From Planctomycetaceae bacterium (GTDB lineage: Bacteria > Planctomycetota > Planctomycetia > Isosphaerales > Isosphaeraceae), in contig JAFAHT010000263.1 of NCBI GenBank assembly GCA_019237095.1, forward strand, positions 1-33,325: DNA of 33,325 nucleotides, given 5' to 3'. Shown here one piece after another: positions 23,291 to 30,929 of the stretch (its first letter is position 1; each line of letters begins with the position of its first letter). Under the pieces are notes generated by a model. That model made no database searches and was not told the DNA's origin. It saw only the letters and a program-made list of their open reading frames with translations. Made by a program: the position numbers and the translations under genes.

Positions 23291-24193
23291 ATGCAGGTTC
23301 TGGCGTGTCTGAATGGAGAGATCATGCCGGTGGAGGAGGCCAAGGTCTCGGTCTGGGACCGGGGTTTCCTGTTCGGCGACTCGGTCTACGAGGTCTTCCG
23401 AATGTACCAGGGCCGGTGCTGGCTGGAAGTGGAGCACCTGGCGCGGCTGAAGCGAAGTCTCGGGGAGCTGGATTTCGCGCCTCACGACCTGAGCCGGATG
23501 ATGGAGCGGGCTCACGAGACGATCAGGGCCAGCGGGATCAAGGAAGGAACACTCTATGTCCAGATCACCCGCGGCGTGGCGCCCCGGTCGCATCCGTTCC
23601 CGCATCCGCCTGTTCCGCCCACCGAGGTGATCATCGTCCGTCCTTACGACGATGGGCCGACCGCCAGGCTCCGCGAGAGGGGCGTGCCGATGATCAGCCA
23701 TCCCGACTTGCGGTGGAAGCGGTGCGACATCAAGTCGACGAATCTGCTGGCGAACGTACTGGCCATCGAGACCGCGCGCCGCGCCGGGGCTTACGAAGCG
23801 GTCCTGATCGACGCGCATGGGTTCGTGACCGAGGCGACCCACACCTCGCTGCTCTGGGTGCGGGAGGGACGTCTCGAAGGCACTCCGGAGGGGCACGAGA
23901 TCTTGCCCGGAATGACTCGCCAGCTCGTGCTGCGATTGAGCGGCTCGCTGGACATCCCGTTCGCGGGCGCGCATGTGACCCTGAATGAACTCAAGGCCGC
24001 CGACGAGCTGATTCTGGTGGCCACGACGACCGAGGTCGTCCCCGTGATCGAGCTCGATGGCGCGCCGATCGGTACAGGCACACCCGGGCCCATCGCGCTG
24101 CGGCTCCATCGGGCTTATGAAGCGGCCGTCCAGGACTGGCTGGCGGATCTTGCTCGCGCTCGTCCCGCGGCCGCGCCGGTGCTGGGAGGTTGA
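23291..24193 (+). CDS. dat: D-amino-acid aminotransferase (class IV, PLP-dependent)
   Basis: The 300-residue product fits fold-type IV aminotransferases. Visible are DRGFLFGDSVYEVFR (23-37), the PLP lysine K148 in RCDIKSTNLLANV, the PLP-contacting Glu near 181 (FVTEATHTS) and ILPGMTR. The stretch RGVAPRSHPFP supplies R99 and H101, which match the Arg-x-His pair that binds the substrate carboxylate in Bacillus D-amino-acid aminotransferase. This favours D-Ala/D-Glu chemistry for peptidoglycan or D-amino-acid turnover over branched-chain or 4-amino-4-deoxychorismate activity. ATG 23291 has GGAAAGGA upstream; the longer frame from 23186 overlaps the terminator and is rejected. Its stop abuts the next start (TGAATG), and GGGAGG inside its 3' end serves that start. 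Confidence 0.88.
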   Translation: MQVLACLNGEIMPVEEAKVSVWDRGFLFGDSVYEVFRMYQGRCWLEVEHLARLKRSLGELDFAPHDLSRMMERAHETIRASGIKEGTLYVQITRGVAPRSHPFPHPPVPPTEVIIVRPYDDGPTARLRERGVPMISHPDLRWKRCDIKSTNLLANVLAIETARRAGAYEAVLIDAHGFVTEATHTSLLWVREGRLEGTPEGHEILPGMTRQLVLRLSGSLDIPFAGAHVTLNELKAADELILVATTTEVVPVIELDGAPIGTGTPGPIALRLHRAYEAAVQDWLADLARARPAAAPVLGG

Positions 24194-25258
24194 ATGAGCG
24201 CGGAAGAGACACTTGACGAGAACGATCCTTATGCCGCCCACATGCGCCGTAACCCGCTTCCTGGCGCGGGAATACGGATCATCTTCTTGACCGAGTTGCC
24301 GGCTGATTCCGCCGCACGAATTCATGCGCCCATCGTCGCCTGGTTACAGGCCGCCGGGCGCCCCGTCGCTGCTCGGACTGTCATCCTCGACGGACGCACT
24401 GCACGGCTGAACGACGCAGTGCGGGCCGCCCTTGACGATCTTTCGCATCCCCTCGTGCTGATCACGACGGCCGTCGAGCCATGGTCGCCGGCTCATCTCG
24501 AGCCCCTCCTCGAAGCCATCGACCGGTGCGATCATGTCGTCGGCAGACGGCCTGCCGGGACCTGGCGCCGGCTAACACGCTGGATCGGCTGTTTGGCTCG
24601 GCGTCTGATCTTCGCGGTTCCCGTTCTTGACGTCCATTCACCGTGCCAGCTCCACCGCAGGGAGAAGCTCGCCGCGATTCCGCTTCAGTCCGGCTCGTCG
24701 TTCCTCGACCTCGAAGTCCTGGCCAAGGCGACATTCCTCGGCCACCTGCTCAGCGAAGTGGACGTGCCGCCGCTGGCAGGATGGGCTGTGCGGAGAGGTC
24801 GGTGGAGAGATCTGGGCGCGGTCCTGCGGCACCCGGAGTTCCGGCGATCCGCCATGGCTGCGGCCTCAGTTCCAGCGGAAGATGCGGAGGGCCAGATAAA
24901 AAGTGCCGATGGCCCAGGCTGCCAGGATCGCGATCGCCTTCAGGATGTCGTGATGGAGCAGTCCGGCGCCCTCGAGCACAACCAGGCGAAGAGCGCTGAC
25001 GAGCTGGGTCAAGGGGAGCGCCTGGATGAACGGCTGGGCGCTCTTGCCGAAGTTCTCCGTGGCGAAGAAAACCCCGGAGAGCAAGTACATCGGCAGCATG
25101 ACCAGGTTCATGAGCCCGCTGACTGTTTCGGTAGTGGTCGCCCGGCTGGCGACCAGCAGCCCGATGCCGGCGAAAGCCAGGGCGCCGATCACGTCGATCA
25201 GAAAGAAGACCAGCAGGTTGCCGCGAATCGGCATGTGGAAGGCGAGCGCTCCCAGTAA
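24194..25258 (+). CDS. GT2-like protein lacking a DXD motif; 3' end unreliable
   Basis: The first 225 residues resemble the back half of GT2 (dolichyl-phosphate-mannose-synthase-like) glycosyltransferases: PAHLEPLLEAIDRCDHVVGRRP, then DVHSPCQLHRREKLAAIPLQS and LEVLAKATFLGHLLSEVDVP. The position where active GT2 enzymes have the metal-binding D-x-D is T-A-V (residues 92-94). Activity is therefore doubtful, or the protein uses a different mechanism. From about residue 225 (position 24866) the frame runs antisense through the permease gene, and its composition (Gln, Asp, Gly, His) looks artefactual. In the +1 frame a TAA at 24897-24899 would end the protein naturally, so a frameshift near 24840-24890 is possible. 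It is translationally coupled to dat. Confidence 0.6.
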   Translation: MSAEETLDENDPYAAHMRRNPLPGAGIRIIFLTELPADSAARIHAPIVAWLQAAGRPVAARTVILDGRTARLNDAVRAALDDLSHPLVLITTAVEPWSPAHLEPLLEAIDRCDHVVGRRPAGTWRRLTRWIGCLARRLIFAVPVLDVHSPCQLHRREKLAAIPLQSGSSFLDLEVLAKATFLGHLLSEVDVPPLAGWAVRRGRWRDLGAVLRHPEFRRSAMAAASVPAEDAEGQIKSADGPGCQDRDRLQDVVMEQSGALEHNQAKSADELGQGERLDERLGALAEVLRGEENPGEQVHRQHDQVHEPADCFGSGRPAGDQQPDAGESQGADHVDQKEDQQVAANRHVEGERSQ

Positions 25259-25969
25259 CAGCAGGATGGAGACGTCGGGGAGCAGGAAGGTCAAGCGTGA
25301 GGCGAGGATCGCGCCCAGGAAATCGCGCCTGGGCATGGGAGTTGCGATGAAGCACTTGAGCAGCTTGCCGATCCGCATATTGACCAGGAAGAAGCCGATC
25401 CCCCAGAGTCCACCTCCCATGGCGTTGACGCCGATGAGGCCCGGGATCAGACGATCGATGTACCGAGTTCCCGGCTCGGTGATCTGAATGTCATTGGGCT
25501 GGCGCGGGTTGACCCGGCCGGCGGCCTCCTGAAGGACATCGTCGATCACCTGTCGAGCGGCGGTCGCTTCCGGTCGAGTGGGGTCATAGCGGTAGGACCA
25601 CGACGTCTTGTCGATCGGCATGATCTCCAGGACGGTCTTGCCCGTGTTCAGCCGGTCGTCGGCCTTATCCCGCGGTGCGACCTCGAGGGAGACCGGCGGC
25701 AGGATGACGCTCTTGAGGTCGCCCGGAGAGGCCTTCGCCACCGCGAGTCGGTCGTTATGGTTCCTGATCGCCTCCTCGATGGGCGCGGAGAAGGGGCCCT
25801 CGACCAGGTCGACCTGGATTGGTGCCGGGGGGCGGCTCTGGAAGGCATAGCCGAGCACAACGGCCAGCACGGTGGGGAATCCGTACACCCAGAAGATGCG
25901 CGCCGGCTGCCGCCCGAACTCGCGAAGGCGGGCACAATAAAGCTGAAAGAAGGGAGAATTGCGAAGCAT
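24866..25969 (-). CDS. ABC-2 type exporter permease
   Basis: The 367-residue product has one N-terminal transmembrane helix (about 25-43: IFWVYGFPTVLAVVLGYAF), a large extracytoplasmic loop (about 45-180), then five or six membrane helices to the end. These include the ABC-2 core pattern with GLMNLVMLPMYLLSGVFF and FIQALPLTQLVSALR. This layout is that of YhfF/NatB/DrrB-like permeases that export drugs, lipids or proteins. It follows the ATPase gene on the same strand by 71 bases, so the two form one transporter. ATG 25969 is directly preceded by an in-frame GTG at 25972 that could also serve. The 3' end lies on the opposite strand of the GT2-like frame; this permease reading is the more credible of the two. 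Confidence 0.92.
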   Translation of the reverse strand: MLRNSPFFQLYCARLREFGRQPARIFWVYGFPTVLAVVLGYAFQSRPPAPIQVDLVEGPFSAPIEEAIRNHNDRLAVAKASPGDLKSVILPPVSLEVAPRDKADDRLNTGKTVLEIMPIDKTSWSYRYDPTRPEATAARQVIDDVLQEAAGRVNPRQPNDIQITEPGTRYIDRLIPGLIGVNAMGGGLWGIGFFLVNMRIGKLLKCFIATPMPRRDFLGAILASRLTFLLPDVSILLLLGALAFHMPIRGNLLVFFLIDVIGALAFAGIGLLVASRATTTETVSGLMNLVMLPMYLLSGVFFATENFGKSAQPFIQALPLTQLVSALRLVVLEGAGLLHHDILKAIAILAAWAIGTFYLALRIFRWN

Positions 25970-26040
25970 CACTCGTTCTCGAGGTGGTCGGGATGGAAGA
26001 ACCGTTGCCGGTGAGGAGATCCGTCTGTCGAACGGGTTGC

Positions 26041-27054
26041 TCAGGACGGTGGGCGAGCTCGGTTCCTCCGCCTCCTGCCGCCCAGATTGAAGGCGCGCGT
26101 CTCCTCGACCGCGCCGTCGCGAAGATGCCGGCCAGTCAGCGACACGAAGACATCTTCAAGGCTGACATGGCGTGTCGTCAAACGGGCCAGCGGCCGCTTC
26201 AGGCTGTCGAGCTCGTCAAGCAGGGCGGGGATGGCCCGATGGGGCTCGGAGACGGTCAGCGCGTATCCCTCGCTATCGGCCCGGGCCGTCAGAACCGAGT
26301 CCAGACCGGAGAAAGCTGCGGGCTCCAGCGGCATCCCGTCGCCGTCGATCGCGAACTCGACAATGTGGTCGCCGCCCAAGCGGGCGATCAACTCACGCGG
26401 AGAGCCCAGCGCGATGATCTTGCCCTGGTCGATGACGGCGACGCGGTCGCAGAGCCGCTCCGCCTCGTCCATGTAGTGGGTGGTCAGCAGGACGGTTCGA
26501 TCGCGGTCCCGCAGATCCCTGATGACTTCCCAAAGCTGGCGGCGGGACTGGGGGTCGAGCCCCGTCGTGGGCTCGTCAAGGAAGAGCACCTCGGGATCGC
26601 CGATCAGGGCGATGGCGACGGCCAGCCGCTGTTGCTGGCCGCCGGAAAGCTGCTCGATCAGGGAGTTGGCCTTGCTCTCCAGGGATACCCGGGAGATGGC
26701 GTCGTCGACCGCCAGGCCCGCGCGGTAAAAGCTGCGAAAGACGGTGAGCAGCTCGCGCACCGTCTCCTTGTCCGGAAATCGGGTCTCTTGCAGCGTCACG
26801 CCGATTCGTTCCCGGATCGCGGTCTCGTCGGTCGCCCAGTGCAGCCCCAGGACCTCGACCTCTCCCGCTGTCGGCTGATTCAGTCCTTCGAGGATCTCGA
26901 CGGTCGTGGTCTTGCCCGCTCCGTTGGGGCCGAGCAGGCCAAAGCACTCGCCCACCGAGATCTCCAGGTCGATCCCGTTGACCGCGTGGACCGGGCCATC
27001 GCGGCCCGGGTATTGCTTGCGCAATTCCTTGACGCGAATGGCTCGATCGTTCAT
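26041..27054 (-). CDS. ABC transporter ATP-binding protein (exporter type)
   Basis: The 337-residue product has all the NBD motifs: Walker A GPNGAGKTT (42-50), Q-loop near Q89, signature LSGGQQQR (136-143), Walker B VLFLDEPT (156-163) and the H-loop TTHYMDEAE. The extra C-terminal 110 residues, with a region typical of DrrA/NatA-like ATPases, mark it as partner of an ABC-2 permease, here the next gene downstream. It energises export across the inner membrane; the substrate is unknown. The C-terminus ends in an Arg-rich tail (GGRRRRNRARPPS). It begins 46 bases after the glgC stop, so glgC, this gene and the permease probably share a transcript. Confidence 0.95.
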   Translation of the reverse strand: MNDRAIRVKELRKQYPGRDGPVHAVNGIDLEISVGECFGLLGPNGAGKTTTVEILEGLNQPTAGEVEVLGLHWATDETAIRERIGVTLQETRFPDKETVRELLTVFRSFYRAGLAVDDAISRVSLESKANSLIEQLSGGQQQRLAVAIALIGDPEVLFLDEPTTGLDPQSRRQLWEVIRDLRDRDRTVLLTTHYMDEAERLCDRVAVIDQGKIIALGSPRELIARLGGDHIVEFAIDGDGMPLEPAAFSGLDSVLTARADSEGYALTVSEPHRAIPALLDELDSLKRPLARLTTRHVSLEDVFVSLTGRHLRDGAVEETRAFNLGGRRRRNRARPPS

Positions 27055-27100
27055 GGAAGGCTTGTCTCCAGTTTGGCTCGAATTCTCTTTGACCCGGTAT

Positions 27101-28387
27101 TCAGATCACAACGCCGTCGCGGAGGACGGCCGACTTGGGGATGACGGTCACACCGTCACGGATCACGTGGGTGCTCGTCTCCTCCGAGTCAATGATGCCG
27201 GTATCGTTGATCACCCTGACATTGCGGCCGATTCGCGCATTCTTATCGATGATGGCTCGTTCGATCACCGAGCCGGCGCCAATGCCCGCTCCCGGCCGGC
27301 CCTGCCGCTGGTTCTCGGAGACTTGGTGCGCCTGCTCGTAGTAGTCGATGCCCATCATGTAAGAATCACGAATGGTTACGTTCTCGCCGATGATCGAACG
27401 GACGCCGATGACGGAGTTCTCGATCACCACTCCGCGCCCGATGATGCAGCCGTCGCAGATCAGACTGTTTTTCACGGTGGCGCTGCCCAGTCGGGAGCAC
27501 GGCAGATAACGAGGCCGGGTAAAGATCGGTTGCTCACCGGATGTGAAATCGAACGCCGGGACGTCGCGCGTCAGATCGATGTTGGCCTGATGAAAGGCGC
27601 CCACGGTGCCGATGTCCTCCCAGTAGCCGTCGAAAAGGTGGGCCTGGACCCGGTGGTTGGCGATCGTCTGCGGCAGGAGCTCGTGGCCGAAGTCGGTGGC
27701 ATCGCTCGATTCGAGCAGCTCGACCAGGGCCCTGGCGTTGAACAGGTAGATGCCCATGCTAGCCAGGTATGGGCGGCCGCCGGCCTTCAGGCCCAGTTTT
27801 TCCAGCCAGCTAGTATCCGTCCGGACACGGTTGAGCTTCTCCTGGGTTTTCGGCTTCTCCTCGAACTCGATCACCTTGCCGTCGGCCTGGATGCGCATGA
27901 TACCGCAAGACCGCGCTTCGGCTTCGGCAACCGGCAATGCGGCGATGGTGACAATCGCCTTGTTCTCGACGTGGGTCCGGATCATCTCCTGGAAATTCAT
28001 CCGGTAGAGCTGGTCTCCAGAAAGAATCAACGCATAGTCATAAGGCTTATCGGTGAAATAGGGGATGTTGCGGCGCACGGCGTCGGCGGTGCCCTGGTAC
28101 CACGACTCGTGCTGCATTGTCTGCTGCGCGGCGAGGATCTCCACGAAACCCCCGGAGAACGGATCAAACTTGTACGTGTTGTAAATGTGTCGATGCAGGC
28201 TCACGGAGTTGAACTGCGTGAGGACGAAGATGCGGTTCAGACCGGAGTGGATGCAGTTGGATACGGGAATATCGATGAGTCGATATTTCCCGGCGATCGG
28301 CACGGCTGGCTTGCTTCGTGACCTGGTCAGCGGAAATAGACGTGTGCCCCGCCCTCCGCCCAAGATCAGCGAGACGACCCGAGGCAT
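27101..28387 (-). CDS. glgC: glucose-1-phosphate adenylyltransferase (ADP-glucose pyrophosphorylase)
   Basis: This enzyme makes ADP-glucose from glucose-1-phosphate and ATP, the committed step of bacterial glycogen synthesis. The 428-residue product starts with the nucleotidyltransferase motif GGGRGTRLFPLT (10-21). Further motifs are KPAVPIAGKYRLIDIPVSN, WYQGTADAVRR, the metal-binding D125 in ILSGDQLYRM and the sugar-phosphate-binding K178 in EFEEKPKT. It ends with a left-handed beta-helix of hexapeptide repeats (from about 300, for example IIGRGVVIENSVIGVRS). The N-terminus resembles the plant and cyanobacterial type. ATG 28387 has GGAGAGG at about six bases; the earlier in-frame ATG lacks this. 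It is the first gene of a probable operon with an ABC exporter. The phosphorylase at 252 degrades the same polymer. Confidence 0.96.
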   Translation of the reverse strand: MPRVVSLILGGGRGTRLFPLTRSRSKPAVPIAGKYRLIDIPVSNCIHSGLNRIFVLTQFNSVSLHRHIYNTYKFDPFSGGFVEILAAQQTMQHESWYQGTADAVRRNIPYFTDKPYDYALILSGDQLYRMNFQEMIRTHVENKAIVTIAALPVAEAEARSCGIMRIQADGKVIEFEEKPKTQEKLNRVRTDTSWLEKLGLKAGGRPYLASMGIYLFNARALVELLESSDATDFGHELLPQTIANHRVQAHLFDGYWEDIGTVGAFHQANIDLTRDVPAFDFTSGEQPIFTRPRYLPCSRLGSATVKNSLICDGCIIGRGVVIENSVIGVRSIIGENVTIRDSYMMGIDYYEQAHQVSENQRQGRPGAGIGAGSVIERAIIDKNARIGRNVRVINDTGIIDSEETSTHVIRDGVTVIPKSAVLRDGVVI

Positions 28388-28570
28388 GAAAACCTCTCCT
28401 TCGCTTGTATTGTGGGGAAAGGCCATCGATCCGACATGGTGACAACCACCAGCACGTTCTGAGCCTCTGCTTGTCTTATTTCATCGTACACGACCGGAAG
28501 GACGACGGCGAGCGGGTTGGGGCCGCGGCGGGGACGAGCACCGCAGCCCGATCAGTCCGGAGCTGGGAAA

Positions 28571-28894
28571 TCACCAGCCGCGCGACATGTTCGACTCGAC
28601 GGCCTTCCGGGCCCCGTCAAGGTCGGTACCGGTTGCCTGCATGTACAACCGCACGGCATGCAACTTGTCGCCGGCCGCCCGGGCCAGACAATCGCGAGCT
28701 ATCTGGCATGGGTCGGAATCGACCTGAATGCCCAGCAGCTTCTTCGAGATTACCCAGGCGTCGCGAGGACGGTGGGTCACGTGGAGAATCTCCTCGGCCG
28801 GATAATTCGTGACCGCAAACGATCGCGCAGCATCCGCATCATCCGCGCATGCGATCATGATATGGAACGTGGTTTCAACCTCAAAAAGAGGCAT
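28571..28894 (-). CDS. small protein with bL12-CTD-like C-terminus
   Basis: The 107-residue product is not a named family to me. The last 45 residues (IARDCLARAAGDKLHAVRLYMQ, then TGTDLDGARKAVES) fit the pattern of the ribosomal protein bL12 C-terminal domain, where a Lys-rich helix is followed by TGLGLKEAK. The first 60 residues (FHIMIACADDADAARSFAV, then HVTHRPRDAWVISKK) look like a small alpha-beta domain. ATG 28894 follows AAGGGT at a good distance. It lies 183 bases upstream of glgC on the same strand, so it may be a separate unit. No signal peptide is seen, so it should be cytoplasmic. Confidence 0.65.
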   Translation of the reverse strand: MPLFEVETTFHIMIACADDADAARSFAVTNYPAEEILHVTHRPRDAWVISKKLLGIQVDSDPCQIARDCLARAAGDKLHAVRLYMQATGTDLDGARKAVESNMSRGW

Positions 28895-29315
28895 GTGACA
28901 GACCCTTTCGTGGCAAGAAGCCGGACAGAGTCAGAACAGGGAGGCGGCCCCCCGCCAACCCTGGGCTTGTTCCTATTGAGGGGATGGTACTCCGCGGGAA
29001 GTGCCGGGTCAAAGGGGACGGTCAGATCACCTCGCTGAGTGCCTGAGTGTGGCTGGTGCTGCCGGCCCGGCCGGGCGCTGCGGCGCCCACGTCACCAGGC
29101 CGGCCGGCCACGGGCCGCCGGATGCACTGATTGATTCTACGCCGCTTCCGGACCTAGGACAAACCGACAAGGCAGGCTAACATCATGGCTTGCGAAACCA
29201 AGGCCGGCATGGTCGAATTGTGGCTTGTGAATCCTGATTGGACAGATGGGGGCCTTTCCGCCGTCTGAGCCGGCGATTCGGCCTGCCCCTTTTCTTGCGA
29301 AGATTGCTCTCGACC
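28895..29315. other. intergenic region between divergent genes with a GC-rich hairpin
   Basis: No gene is seen in these 421 bases. At 29053-29098 there is a nested inverted repeat. Outer arms CTGGTG (29053-29058) and CACCAG (29093-29098) enclose a CCGGCCCGGCCGG palindromic run and an inner hairpin GGGCGC (29073-29078), TGCG, GCGCCC (29083-29088). It could be a structured RNA, an operator or simply GC-rich extragenic DNA. An in-frame TTG at 29238 before the FHA gene is not considered the start. Confidence 0.4.
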
Positions 29316-30806
29316 ATGCCTGAGTCCGCGCTTGAGTTATTCCGTGATGCTTGCGGCTTGCGTGCCCCTCTGGCACTTGAATTCCAGGATGCGAGCCGGA
29401 CGATTGAGGGGTTTGACACCCATCAACTCGACTGCCCATTCGCACTCATTGGCCGAGATCCCCGGTCGGACGTGGTTCTCCACGGAGCAGAGGTCAGCCG
29501 GCGTCACGCGTTCTTCCAGGTCGTCGAGGGGCGAATTTTCTGCATCGATCTGAACAGCCGGACCCAGCTCTATTGGGAGGAAGAGACCGAACAACGAACT
29601 CACGGTTGGCTTGATCCCGGATGCACGGTTTGGATTGGTCCGTACGGGATTCGCCAGGCGGGGACTGATCTGTCACTGAACCACGCCACACAATGTCCGG
29701 ATCCTTTGGCCTTCTGTGCGAGCGACACTACGGACGCGCACCAGCTTCCCCGGGCGGGACTGGTTTTGCCAATCCGAATCGGCGCGGGAGATCAACTCTG
29801 GCGGATGGATAGCCGGATCGCCTTGGTCGGACGCTCCGAGTCGTGCCAGATCATGCTTCGTGATGAGAGCGTTTCGCGATTCCATGCCTCGTTGCTGCGT
29901 ACCTCGAAGGGAGTGTGGATCGTTGATTTACAGGCACGCGAGGGGGTTGTGGTCAACGGAGTGAGAGTGAAGTGGGCCTGGCTCGAGGACGGCGACACAG
30001 TGGGAATCGGACGGTTCACGTTCATCCTTCGCTACGAGACCGTGCCCGAACAGATAAGCCGTCGGGATGTGCCACTCGAAGCCGGGGCGAACCCGACATT
30101 CTCGAGCGGGGCAGCTCATTCCGGCAAGGGCGGGACGTCGCTGGCGGTTCGATCCAGCAGTCGTCCAGCGACACCTGCTCGGGTCGTGGAATCATCCCGC
30201 GCCCTGGCACCCGACGTGCTCGTTCCCGAACGAGCTGCGCAATGGGAGCAGGCCATCGCAGTACCCCCTCAGCAGCTTGCCATGTGGCAGCAGCAGATGC
30301 AGATGATGGAGTCTTTTCATCAAGACATGATTCTCATGGTGCAAATGTTCGTGGCGATGCACCAGGAACATCGTGTCACGATTCGCGATGAACTCGACCG
30401 GGTTCAGAAGCTCACAAAGAAGTTGAGTGTCCTGCAAGAGAAACTGACGCAGACCGCGGGATCGGCCGAGCAGAGTCGCTCCCCTGGGGCTCAGCGGCCA
30501 GAGAAAAATGTCGGAAAACCCGATCGCTCGGGTCGCAACGACATAGCTCGAGCTCAAGACGTCAAGGCACCCAACAACACTCAATGCAGCAAGAACCAGC
30601 CAGCTCAGCCGCCCGACCCGATTCGCCCTTCCGGAGCTGGTAACCCGATATCAACCAGCACCGATCACACCAGAGAAGACGTAAGATCTCCAGCGACACC
30701 CGCCGGCCACGCCGAGTTCCATTCTCAGCTTGCCCGACGGATCACGGAACTCCAGCGCAAGCGGCAGAGCTACTGGCAGAAAATCCTGAGCGCCATCAAT
30801 AAGTAA
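29316..30806 (+). CDS. tandem FHA-domain protein with C-terminal coiled coil
   Basis: The product is 496 residues, without signal peptide or membrane helix. FHA domain 1 covers about 42-118 with G46-R47 and SRRH (61-64). FHA domain 2 covers about 168-240 with G172-R173, SRFH (187-190) and N214-G215. Both keep the Arg, Ser and His/Asn positions that hold phospho-threonine. A Gln/Met-rich coiled coil (about 308-385: QQLAMWQQQMQMMESFHQDM) and a Ser/Pro/Gln-rich disordered region follow. A short basic helix closes the protein. It probably acts as a phospho-dependent adaptor for Ser/Thr kinases such as the one at 2522-4294; the pairing is an inference. ATG 29316 is chosen from the domain boundary; its ribosome-binding site is weak. 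Confidence 0.85.
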   Translation: MPESALELFRDACGLRAPLALEFQDASRTIEGFDTHQLDCPFALIGRDPRSDVVLHGAEVSRRHAFFQVVEGRIFCIDLNSRTQLYWEEETEQRTHGWLDPGCTVWIGPYGIRQAGTDLSLNHATQCPDPLAFCASDTTDAHQLPRAGLVLPIRIGAGDQLWRMDSRIALVGRSESCQIMLRDESVSRFHASLLRTSKGVWIVDLQAREGVVVNGVRVKWAWLEDGDTVGIGRFTFILRYETVPEQISRRDVPLEAGANPTFSSGAAHSGKGGTSLAVRSSSRPATPARVVESSRALAPDVLVPERAAQWEQAIAVPPQQLAMWQQQMQMMESFHQDMILMVQMFVAMHQEHRVTIRDELDRVQKLTKKLSVLQEKLTQTAGSAEQSRSPGAQRPEKNVGKPDRSGRNDIARAQDVKAPNNTQCSKNQPAQPPDPIRPSGAGNPISTSTDHTREDVRSPATPAGHAEFHSQLARRITELQRKRQSYWQKILSAINK

Positions 30807-30898
30807 GCGCTTCCAGTTTGCCAATCGAGCGCAGGGTCCGTCCGGAGAAACTCTCCAAGCGGAGATGCTGTCAAGAGCCCGTGAACTTCGCAATTCCC

Positions 30899-30929
30899 GG
30901 CGCCAAAGCACATCATGTGCTCACGGCGC
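30899..30929. terminator. hairpin at the convergent FHA/peptidase junction
   Basis: AGCACAT (30907-30913), one central C, ATGTGCT (30915-30921), flanked by GCGCC (30900-30904) and GGCGC (30925-30929), which can extend the stem across a small bulge. It overlaps the peptidase stop codon and lies about 100 bases after the FHA stop. With no T-run it would be a bidirectional structural terminator at best. Confidence 0.45.

Noticed and set aside
25819-27144. 441-codon plus-strand frame over the ABC ATPase gene
   Set aside because: The ATPase has every NBD motif; the opposite frame has no domain.
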